Of a DNA stretch of 7,126 nucleotides, positions 1 to 5,924 are shown piece after piece. The stretch comes from an uncultured beta proteobacterium (lineage in GTDB: Bacteria; Pseudomonadota; Gammaproteobacteria; Burkholderiales; Burkholderiaceae_C): NCBI GenBank assembly GCA_903870955.1, contig CAIQEX010000598.1, positions 1-7,126 of the forward strand, given 5' to 3'. Made by a program: the position numbers and the translations under genes. The first letter of the stretch is position 1. The number at the start of each line of letters is the position of its first letter. Below the pieces are notes generated by a model. That model was given only the letters and a program-made list of their open reading frames with translations, was not told where the DNA came from and searched no databases.

Positions 1-855
1 CACTACCTTCACGCCACTGCGTTCCAGCACCGTGCGGGCTGCGTTGACCATCAGATACAACTCCAGCAAGGGCGTGCCGCCAAAGCCGTTGACCAGCAGA
101 ATAACTTCCTGCCCGGCGCTCAGGGCCAGATCTTTCAGCACCGCGCCGGTGAGCTCTTCGGCAATCTCGTCGGCGCTGGCCAGTGGCACGCGGCGGCGAC
201 CCGGCTCACCGTGGATGCCCACGCCCACCTCCATCTCGTGCATGCCGATCTGAAACGTCGGCTTGCCTGCAGCCGGCACGGTGCAAGACGTCAGCGCCAC
301 GCCCATCGAGGCGGTGGCTTTGTTCACGGCATTGCCCAGGGCTAGGAGTTGCTTCAGGTTGTCGCCGCGCTCGGCGGCTGCGCCGAGTATTTTCTCGATG
401 ATGAGGGTACCGGCCACGCCGCGCCGGCCGGTGGTGTAGGTGGAGTCTTCCACCGCCACGTCGTCGTTGACGATAACCACCGCATTTTCCTGGTCCAGCA
501 TGTCCGAGGCCATCTGGAAATTCATCATGTCGCCGGAGTAGTTCTTGACGATGAACAGCACACCGGCACCGCCGTCCACCGCTTGCGCCGCATTGAGCAT
601 CTGGTTGGGCGTGGGCGAGGTAAATATCTGGCCGGGGCAGGCCGCGTCCAGCATGCCGTGGCCCACAAAGCCCGCGTGCAGTGGCTCATGCCCGGTGCCG
701 CCCCCGGAGATCAGCGCCACTTTGCCCGGCTTGACGCGCTGGCGCCGTATGAATTCCCGGTCGGCCCCCAGGGCCACGATGTCTGCATGTGCAGCAGCAA
801 AGCCGTCCAGCGATTCGGCCAGCACGGTATCCACGTTGTTCATCAAGTTTTTCAT
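1..855 (-). CDS. dhaK: Dihydroxyacetone kinase, DhaK (substrate-binding) subunit, C-terminus cut off by the window
   Basis: DhaK binds dihydroxyacetone covalently and presents it to DhaL for phosphorylation to DHAP in the cytoplasm. The window holds 285 codons without a stop. The E. coli protein is about 356 residues, so the last 45-70 residues lie past the left edge. Seen in the sequence: the N-terminus MKNLMNNVDTVL resembles known DhaK starts; SGGGTGHEP has His56; VKNYSGDMMNF has Asp109 (the same numbers as the E. coli catalytic His56 and Asp109); GVGIHGEPGR has His215, matching the His that forms the hemiaminal with the substrate. All key residues are present, so the visible part looks functional. 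The start is the ATG at 853-855; an in-frame TAA 18 bases upstream rules out a much longer protein. The Shine-Dalgarno is weak. It follows dhaL after 33 bases. A paralogue acting on another short ketose such as erythrulose cannot be excluded. Confidence 0.96.
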   Translation of the reverse strand, partial: MKNLMNNVDTVLAESLDGFAAAHADIVALGADREFIRRQRVKPGKVALISGGGTGHEPLHAGFVGHGMLDAACPGQIFTSPTPNQMLNAAQAVDGGAGVLFIVKNYSGDMMNFQMASDMLDQENAVVIVNDDVAVEDSTYTTGRRGVAGTLIIEKILGAAAERGDNLKQLLALGNAVNKATASMGVALTSCTVPAAGKPTFQIGMHEMEVGVGIHGEPGRRRVPLASADEIAEELTGAVLKDLALSAGQEVILLVNGFGGTPLLELYLMVNAARTVLERSGVKVV

Positions 856-888
856 AGCGCACCCAAGGGTTGATTAAAGGAAGAGGTT

Positions 889-1485
889 TCAGGCCGTGGT
901 CAGGCTGTCGCAGACCGAGCCGATGATCAGGGCCATGGAGCGCGAGCCGGGGTCCACATGGCCTTTTGCGCGGTCGCCCAAAAAGGATGAGCGACCGCGG
1001 GTGGCGTCCATATCGGCGGTGGCCAGCGCACTGTCAAAGGCGCATTGGCGCACCCGCGCAATCAAATCCGGGCCCCCTTCGGCCAGTACTTTTTGCACCG
1101 GGTCGAGCACGTCGAGCAGGGTCTTCTGGCCGACCTCGGCCTTGCCCAAGCGGGTCAGCGCTTCGATGCTGCGTCGCAACGCCACCGCCAGATCATCCGC
1201 AGTTGCCTGTTCGGGTAACTCTTTGCCGAGTGTCATGAGCAAGGTGCCAAACACCGGGCCGCTGGATCCGCCAATCATGGCCACACAGGTCTTGCCCATG
1301 GTCTTGAGTGCGTCGTTCAACGGCATGGCTCGCAGGTCCTCCAGCTTGGCCTGAATGGCCTGGGCGCCGCGTTTCATGTTGAGGCCGTGGTCGCCGTCTC
1401 CAATGGCCTGATCCAGTGCGGTGAGTTCTTCGAGGTGGTCGACCAGTGTTTGGGTGGCGTTCTGAATGAGGTTGTTCAATGGCAT
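889..1485 (-). CDS. dhaL: Dihydroxyacetone kinase, DhaL (ADP-binding) subunit, PTS-coupled type
   Basis: DhaL carries the nucleotide and transfers phosphate to the substrate held by DhaK. The 198-residue protein is close to E. coli DhaL (about 210). The Mg-ADP binding motif LDQAIGDGDHGLNMKRG has Asp25, Asp30 and Asp32 with the same 5+2 spacing as Asp30/35/37 in E. coli. Also present are IGGSSGPVFG (71-80) and RSSFLGDRAKGHVDPGS (165-181), the usual DhaL C-terminal motif. The DHGLNM form is what I know from PTS-coupled DhaL, where ADP stays bound and is rephosphorylated by DhaM. ATP-dependent fused kinases usually read DGDTG here. I chose the ATG at 1483-1485 over an in-frame TTG at 1512 because AGGGA sits 7 bases before it, and the TTG would overlap the upstream stop. 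It lies between the second ATPase gene (23-base gap) and dhaK. The order L then K is the reverse of E. coli dhaKLM. Confidence 0.95.
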   Translation of the reverse strand: MPLNNLIQNATQTLVDHLEELTALDQAIGDGDHGLNMKRGAQAIQAKLEDLRAMPLNDALKTMGKTCVAMIGGSSGPVFGTLLMTLGKELPEQATADDLAVALRRSIEALTRLGKAEVGQKTLLDVLDPVQKVLAEGGPDLIARVRQCAFDSALATADMDATRGRSSFLGDRAKGHVDPGSRSMALIIGSVCDSLTTA

Positions 1486-1492
1486 ATCAATG

Positions 1493-1497
1493 TCCCT
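1493..1497 (-). promoter_or_regulatory. Ribosome binding site of dhaL
   Basis: On the minus strand AGGGA stands 7 bases before the ATG at 1483-1485. This is the clearest Shine-Dalgarno in the window, and it decides the dhaL start in favour of this ATG over the upstream TTG. Confidence 0.65.
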
Positions 1498-1508
1498 GTT
1501 GAAAGCTG

Positions 1509-2540
1509 TCAAGTCCGAACCCGTTGGTCTGCTGCATCAAACCACAGGCATTGCGTAAATTGAATCTGCACGTCCTGCCCTGCCTGGGACACGTGACCCG
1601 GCCCGCAGGAGACGATCAGTTCCTGCCCGCTTTCCTGCAGGCGCACGTGCACCAGGTATTGATCGCTCAGGCGCTCCAGGCGCAGCACCTGGGCCGGCAC
1701 GCAGTTCGCCACACCGGCATCGGCCGCGTGAATTTGCATGTGTTCGGCGCGCACACCCACGGTCTTCACGCCCTCTGGCATCGGCAGATGGGGCAAGGCC
1801 GCACGCGGAACCAGATTGATGCGCGGTGAGCCCAGGCGACTGGCCACGGCCACGGTGTCCGGGTCCTGGTAAACCTGCTGCGGTGTGCCAAGTTGCACCA
1901 GACGGCCGTGGTCGAGCACGCCGATGCGGTTGGCCAACGTCAACGCTTCGACCTGGTCATGGGTGACATACAACATGGTGGCACCGGTGTCCTGCTGAAT
2001 GCGCTTGAGCTCCAGCCGCAGGTCATTGCGCAACTTGGCGTCCAGCGACGACAGGGGCTCATCCATCAGATACACCGCCGGGTTGCGCACCAGTGCGCGG
2101 CCGATGGCTACGCGCTGCATTTGTCCGCCCGAGAGCTTGGTGGCAGGGCTTTGCAATTTGTCTTCCATGCGCAGCATGCGTGCCACTTCGAGCACCTTGG
2201 CCTTGACCTCTTCCTCGCTGATCTTGCGCAAGGGTGAGCGCAGGGGGAAGGCCAGGTTGTCGTACACATTGAGGTGCGGATACAGCGAATACTGCTGAAA
2301 CACAAAGGTGACATCGCGCAGCGCCGGTGCCAGCGCCGTCACATTGCGTCCGTCAATCCAGACCTCACCGGCATCCGGTTTTTCCAGACCAGCCACCAGC
2401 CGCAAGGTGGTGGTTTTGCCAGCGCCACTGGGGCCGAGCAGGACCACGAATTCACCACTGGCAATGTCCAGTTCCAAGCCGCTGACTGCGGACTGCGCGC
2501 CAAAGTTTTTGCTGACACCTACGAGTTTGAGATCAGCCAT
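1509..2540 (-). CDS. Sugar-type ABC importer ATPase, second subunit (MalK/UgpC-like, consensus motifs)
   Basis: This cytoplasmic ATPase powers import through the two permeases encoded upstream. The 343-residue protein has every consensus element: Walker A GPSGAGKTT (36-44), Q-loop Gln82 in VFQQYSLYPHL, signature LSGGQ (136-140), Walker B YLMDEP with Asp160/Glu161, D-loop SSLDAKL, and switch His194 in YVTHDQ. Residues from about 240 onward form a TOBE-like regulatory domain as in MalK (SPRINLVP, then VGVRAEH). I chose the ATG at 2538-2540, giving MADLKLVGVSKNFG, because ABC domains normally begin this way. The frame stays open upstream, but that part lies inside the preceding gene. The start overlaps the stop of the first ATPase (ATGGCTGA), which suggests coupled translation in equal amounts. 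AAAGGCGG lies just before it. Together with the first ATPase it probably forms a heterodimer, as GlpS/GlpT do in rhizobial glycerol importers. Confidence 0.95.
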   Translation of the reverse strand: MADLKLVGVSKNFGAQSAVSGLELDIASGEFVVLLGPSGAGKTTTLRLVAGLEKPDAGEVWIDGRNVTALAPALRDVTFVFQQYSLYPHLNVYDNLAFPLRSPLRKISEEEVKAKVLEVARMLRMEDKLQSPATKLSGGQMQRVAIGRALVRNPAVYLMDEPLSSLDAKLRNDLRLELKRIQQDTGATMLYVTHDQVEALTLANRIGVLDHGRLVQLGTPQQVYQDPDTVAVASRLGSPRINLVPRAALPHLPMPEGVKTVGVRAEHMQIHAADAGVANCVPAQVLRLERLSDQYLVHVRLQESGQELIVSCGPGHVSQAGQDVQIQFTQCLWFDAADQRVRT

Positions 2541-3660
2541 GGGCCGCCTTTCGGGTTCCGGCAGACTCAAGCGCAATGTCATCGCGCGCCGTGCGAATCG
2601 CGCGCCCGCTGGCCTGGTCAAAGAGCGTCATCTCGGAACTTTCAATTGCGAGCCCGACATGGTCGCCGCGCTGTGTCTGTACCTGCACATCGACCTTGGC
2701 ACGCAACATACCGCCCTGCGCCGTGTTCAGGGTGATGATCTGGCAATTGCCCAGGTATTCCACGCCCACCACTTCAGCGCGCAGGGGTGCATCGGTCGAT
2801 AAACGGATGTGCTCCGGGCGCACGCCATACAGCAACGGGCGCTGGCTGACCGCTTCGCACACGGCGGGCATGTCCAGGGCTACAGGCCCGAGGTTGATGG
2901 AAGTTGCGCCACGTTCCAAAGCCGTGTTGGCTGGAATGAAATTCATCGAGGGTGAGCCCATAAAGTCAGCCACAAACACGCTGGCCGGACGTTCATAGAT
3001 TTCCTGGGGCGCGCCCAACTGCTCGATCACACCCTGGTTCATGATGGCAATCTTGTCGGCCATGGACATCGCCTCGCGCTGGTCGTGTGTGACGTAGACG
3101 GTGGTGGCGCCCAGGCGGTCATGCAGGGCGCGCAATTCCTGGCACATCAACTCGCGGAACTCCGCATCCAGCGCGCCCAGTGGTTCATCCATCATGAAAG
3201 CCAGCGGCTGACGCACGATGGCCCGGCCCAGGGCCACGCGCTGGCGGTCGCCGCTGGTCAGACCCGAGACCGACTTCTTCAGCAAATGGGTGATGTGCAG
3301 GGTGTGGGCAGCACTGGCCACGCGCTCGTCAATCTCGGCACGTGCCATGCCTTGCGAGACCAGTGGAAAGGCAATGTTCTGGCGCACCGACATATGCGGA
3401 TAGAGCGCAAACATCTGAAACACAAAGGCAATGTCGCGCGCCGAGGCGCGCTTGAATGTCACATCCTCGCCGCCCAAATATATTTCGCCAGAGGTGGGCA
3501 ACTCGAGCCCGGCGATCATGCGCAGCGTGGTGGTCTTGCCGCAGCCCGACGGGCCGAGCAGGCAGAAGAACTCGCCGTCGTTCACCACAAAGGACGAGTC
3601 CTTGACTGCAGTGAAATCGGCAAAGGCCTTGTGCAGGTTTTGAATGCGTATTTCAGCCAT
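2533..3660 (-). CDS. Sugar-type ABC importer ATPase, first subunit (MalK/UgpC-like, degenerate signature)
   Basis: A 375-residue cytoplasmic ATPase, presumably the partner of the ATPase encoded next. Walker A is GPSGCGKTT (36-44), Q-loop Gln82 lies in VFQMFALYPHM, Walker B is FMMDEP with Asp158/Glu159, the D-loop is GALDAEF and the switch His192 is in YVTHDQ. The signature, normally LSGGQ, reads LTSGD (134-138) within SGLTSGDRQRVALGRA, confirmed in the DNA. The second Gly and the Arg-Gln-Arg after it are kept. Residues about 235-350 form the C-terminal TOBE-like domain (SPSMNFIP, YGVRPEHIRL). If the two ATPases pair, the site made from the other subunit's Walker A and this signature would be degenerate and the opposite site consensus. 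The start ATG at 3658-3660 gives MAEIRIQNLHKAF and lies 5 bases after the small membrane-protein gene. The Shine-Dalgarno is weak, so translation may be coupled to the upstream gene. Confidence 0.94.
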   Translation of the reverse strand: MAEIRIQNLHKAFADFTAVKDSSFVVNDGEFFCLLGPSGCGKTTTLRMIAGLELPTSGEIYLGGEDVTFKRASARDIAFVFQMFALYPHMSVRQNIAFPLVSQGMARAEIDERVASAAHTLHITHLLKKSVSGLTSGDRQRVALGRAIVRQPLAFMMDEPLGALDAEFRELMCQELRALHDRLGATTVYVTHDQREAMSMADKIAIMNQGVIEQLGAPQEIYERPASVFVADFMGSPSMNFIPANTALERGATSINLGPVALDMPAVCEAVSQRPLLYGVRPEHIRLSTDAPLRAEVVGVEYLGNCQIITLNTAQGGMLRAKVDVQVQTQRGDHVGLAIESSEMTLFDQASGRAIRTARDDIALESAGTRKAAHG

Positions 3661-3665
3661 GGCGA

Positions 3666-3890
3666 CTACTCGGGAAACTTGGAGACCACCATGAACATGA
3701 CGGTGCCCGCCAGCATGGTGACAAAAGACCAGGTGTACAGCACCAGCGCAAAAGGCTGCAGCAGCATCAGAATGCCCAGACCGATGACGGCGCAGGCCAC
3801 CAGCTCAAGGGTGTTGCGGCGCAGCCAGCGGGGCCAGGTGCTGCCCTTGTTTTGGTCGGCGACGGGGGACGGGGAATTGGGATTGGACAT
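3666..3890 (-). CDS. Small two-span membrane protein of unknown function
   Basis: I do not recognise this 74-residue protein. It starts with a polar, Pro/Ser/Asn-rich stretch (MSNPNSPSPVADQNKGS), then a basic patch (WPRWLRRN, residues 19-26). Two hydrophobic segments follow, about 28-46 (LELVACAVIGLGILMLL) and 50-70 (VLYTWSFVTMLAGTVMFMVV), ending in SKFPE. By the positive-inside rule both ends would face the cytoplasm. The ATG at 3888-3890 is chosen because GTGAG lies 10 bases before it, overlapping the permease stop. A longer frame to 4040 would run deep into the permease gene. Its place between the permeases and the ATPases, with gaps of 16 and 5 bases, strongly suggests a real gene tied to the transporter, perhaps an accessory or assembly subunit. 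Rhizobial glycerol ABC operons also carry a small membrane protein (DUF2160/GlpU), but I see no clear likeness to it. Confidence 0.8.
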   Translation of the reverse strand: MSNPNSPSPVADQNKGSTWPRWLRRNTLELVACAVIGLGILMLLQPFALVLYTWSFVTMLAGTVMFMVVSKFPE

Positions 3891-3906
3891 GGCGTGAAAT
3901 CTCACT

Positions 3907-4863
3907 CTATTTGCGCACGGCGCCAAAGGTGATGCCGCGCAAAAGGTGTTTGCGAAGCAGCACGGTGAAGACCAGGATGGGCACCAGGAACAGCGTGGTG
4001 CCTGCTGCCACGGCAGGCCAGTCCATACCCCCTTCGCCAATGATGATGGGGATGAAAGGCGGTGCGGTCTGGGCTTCGCCCGAGGTCAGCAACACAGCGA
4101 AGGCGTATTCATTCCAGGCAAAGATCAGACAGAAGATAGCGGTGGCCACAATGCCCGTGGTGGCCTGCGGCAACACCACTTTGCGAAAGGCCTGCAAGCG
4201 GGTGTAGCCGTCGACCATGGCGGCCTCTTCGTACTCGCGCGGGATCTCGTCAATAAAGCCTTTGAGCAACCAGACCGAGAGCGACACGTTGACTGCGCTG
4301 TAGAGCAGGATCATGCCGAGCCGGGTGTCCGACAAACCCAGTTCGCGGTACATCAGGTAGATGGGAATGGCCACCGCAATCGGCGGCATCATGCGCGTCG
4401 ACAAAATGAAGAACAGCAGGTCGTCTTTCAGCGGCACCTTGAAGCGCGAGAAGGCATAGGCCGCCATCACACCAAAGCCCACCGACAACACCGTCGAGCC
4501 AAAGGCAATGATCAAGGAGTTGGTAAAGCGCGGCGCGAAGTTGGATGGGCCGGCCACCACCATCTGCTGGTTGCGGGCAATGCTTTCGCACTCGCTGGCG
4601 GAAGGAGGCAGGCTGGCAATGTATTCGGGTGTCTGCCGCGAGCGCGTGGTGAACAGGTTGCAATAGCCCTCGATCGAGGGACTGAAAACAACCTTGGGCG
4701 GGTAGCTGATCGAGTCGGCCGGCGTTTTGAAGCCGGTCATGATGATCCAGGCCAGCGGAATGATGGTGACCAGGGCATAGAACACCACCAGCACGCCGGC
4801 CAGCCAGCGGGTTTGGGAGGTGGGTTCGACGACCGAGTGGGCGGTGCTGATGCCTTTGCGCAT
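3907..4863 (-). CDS. CUT1-type ABC sugar permease, MalG/UgpE-like
   Basis: The second inner-membrane permease subunit, 318 residues. Predicted spans are near residues 20-42, 112-135, 147-170, 183-203, 236-257 and 285-305, the six-helix pattern of MalG-like proteins. The cytoplasmic EAA loop that docks onto an ATPase is consensus: EYEEAAMVDGYTRLQAFRKVVLPQ (210-233), with Glu213-Ala-Ala, Gly219 and Leu231-Pro232. The loop between spans 1 and 2 is long, about 68 residues, should face the periplasm, and contains Cys68 and Cys92. It may help dock the binding protein. The C-terminus LLRGITFGAVRK matches the usual end of MalG/UgpE-like permeases (LxxGLTxGAVKG). The start ATG at 4861-4863 lies 6 bases after the first permease gene. 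The Shine-Dalgarno is poor, so coupled translation is likely. Confidence 0.95.
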   Translation of the reverse strand: MRKGISTAHSVVEPTSQTRWLAGVLVVFYALVTIIPLAWIIMTGFKTPADSISYPPKVVFSPSIEGYCNLFTTRSRQTPEYIASLPPSASECESIARNQQMVVAGPSNFAPRFTNSLIIAFGSTVLSVGFGVMAAYAFSRFKVPLKDDLLFFILSTRMMPPIAVAIPIYLMYRELGLSDTRLGMILLYSAVNVSLSVWLLKGFIDEIPREYEEAAMVDGYTRLQAFRKVVLPQATTGIVATAIFCLIFAWNEYAFAVLLTSGEAQTAPPFIPIIIGEGGMDWPAVAAGTTLFLVPILVFTVLLRKHLLRGITFGAVRK

Positions 4864-4869
4864 GGTGCG

Positions 4870-5823
4870 TTACCGGTTCTTGATGTGGTTAAGGGCTTTG
4901 ACATAAATGTTGGCCAGCCCGAATACGGCGACAAACAAAATGATGGCAAAGGCCGATGAATAGCCGGTGCGCCATTTCTCAAACGCCTCGCGCTTGAGGG
5001 TGATGGAGGCCACCTCGGTGGTGGAGCCTGGGCCACCGGAGGTCAGCAGGTTCACCATGTCAAACATCTTGAAATTTTCAATGCCGCGAAACAGCACCGC
5101 CAGCATGATGAAGGGCAGCACCATGGGCAGCGTGATCGACCAGAACTGACGCCACTTGGAGGCGCGGTCCACTTCGGCGGCTTCGTAGATGTAATCCGGA
5201 ATCGAGCGCAGGCCGGCCAGGCAGATCAGCATCACATACGGCGTCCACATCCAGGTATCGACCATGATGATGGCCCAGGGTGCCAGCGGTACCTCGCCCA
5301 GCATGGAGAAGGAGGACGGTGACACGCCCGTCAGCAGCGCCACGATGGCGTTAAAAAGGCCGGTTTGCGGCTGGTACAGAAAGGCCCAGAAGTTGCCCAC
5401 TACAGCCGGTGACAACATCATCGGGATCAGGATCAGGGTGGTCCAAAAGCCGTGGCCCTTGAATTTGCGATCAATCAGATACGCCAGGGTGAAGCCGATC
5501 AGGGTTTGCAGTGCAATCGTCCAGAACACAAAGTGTGCCGTGGTTTGCATGGCGGCCCAGATGTCGGGGTCGGTCAGGATGGTGACGTAGTTTTCAATGC
5601 CCAGATCGGCCACCGGGGCGTTGGGCCGGTTGGCCCGGTAGTTGGTGAAGGACAGCTTGATGGTCCAGATCAGCGGAAAGATATTGATCGCCAGCAGCAG
5701 CACCATGGTCGGGCCAATAAAAATCCAGGCGATCGAGCGGTCTGACAAGCCGCGCAAGCGACCGGCCAGTGGCGGCGGCGTAGCCTGGGCGATGCGATCA
5801 ACCAGAGGCGATGGAACGGACAT
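4870..5823 (-). CDS. CUT1-type ABC sugar permease, MalF/UgpA-like
   Basis: The first inner-membrane permease subunit, 317 residues. After a cytoplasmic N-terminus of about 30 residues come spans near 30-52, 94-117, 125-149, 181-204, 229-246 and 288-310. FIGPTMVLLLAINIFPLIWTIKLSFTNY (35-62) is a typical first span of a UgpA/MalF-like permease. The EAA loop reads YEAAEVDRASKWRQFWSITLP (213-233). The usual Gly three residues after EAA is Arg220 here, and the rest is consensus. The start ATG at 5821-5823 gives MSVPSPLVDR. An in-frame TTG at 5875-5877 would add 18 residues, including three Cys and the right part of the hairpin, and is less likely. No strong Shine-Dalgarno is visible. The gene follows the binding-protein gene after the only sizeable spacer in the operon. 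It should pair with the next permease to form the pore. Confidence 0.94.
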   Translation of the reverse strand: MSVPSPLVDRIAQATPPPLAGRLRGLSDRSIAWIFIGPTMVLLLAINIFPLIWTIKLSFTNYRANRPNAPVADLGIENYVTILTDPDIWAAMQTTAHFVFWTIALQTLIGFTLAYLIDRKFKGHGFWTTLILIPMMLSPAVVGNFWAFLYQPQTGLFNAIVALLTGVSPSSFSMLGEVPLAPWAIIMVDTWMWTPYVMLICLAGLRSIPDYIYEAAEVDRASKWRQFWSITLPMVLPFIMLAVLFRGIENFKMFDMVNLLTSGGPGSTTEVASITLKREAFEKWRTGYSSAFAIILFVAVFGLANIYVKALNHIKNR

Positions 5824-5863
5824 AGCGGTACAGCCAATCAAGAGACAAGAGGGAGTTTTTGAA

Positions 5864-5892
5864 CCCGCTCTGCACAATAGGCGCAGAGCGGG
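5864..5892 (-). promoter_or_regulatory. Hairpin in the spacer between binding-protein and permease genes
   Basis: Read on the minus strand, CCCGCTCTGC is followed by a 9-base loop (GCCTATTGT) and then a perfect 10-base complement, GCAGAGCGGG. It begins 33 bases after the binding-protein stop, and 40 bases separate it from the permease start. There is no run of T after it (TTCAAAAAC follows), so it is not a normal intrinsic terminator. It more likely protects the 3' end of the binding-protein message or partly limits read-through, as the structures between malE and malF do. A regulator operator is a weaker alternative. Confidence 0.7.
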
Positions 5893-5924
5893 AACACTTT
5901 CGAGATCAGGAGAACGGCGCGCTC

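Noticed and set aside
861..870. Short inverted repeat ACCCAAGGGT before dhaK
   Set aside because: The arms are 4 bases with a 2-base loop, too short for a stable hairpin or a convincing operator.
349..873. A 174-codon plus-strand frame opposite dhaK
   Set aside because: It is antisense to a dhaK with all catalytic residues intact. The product is His/Val/Gly-rich and matches no family I know.
1486..1512. An N-terminal extension of DhaL from a TTG codon
   Set aside because: The downstream ATG has AGGGA at 7 bases and matches known DhaL N-termini; the TTG would overlap the preceding gene's stop.
2541..2621. A 27-residue N-terminal extension of the second ATPase
   Set aside because: It lies inside the first ATPase gene and is Arg/Pro-rich; ABC domains of this type begin close to MADLKLVGVSK.
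3085..3897. A 270-codon plus-strand frame opposite the first ATPase and the small membrane protein
   Set aside because: It mirrors conserved ATPase motifs, crosses two real genes, and has no domain or convincing ribosome site.
3946..4959. A 337-codon open frame on the plus strand covering the second permease
   Set aside because: It lies antisense to a clear permease with all six spans and the EAA loop. Its product is low-complexity, rich in His, Gly, Arg and Gln with no recognisable domain, as expected from the mirror of GC-biased codons.
5824..5924. Possible internal promoter in the spacer before the first permease
   Set aside because: TATTGT in the hairpin loop could pass for a -10 box, but I found no matching -35 at a proper distance.
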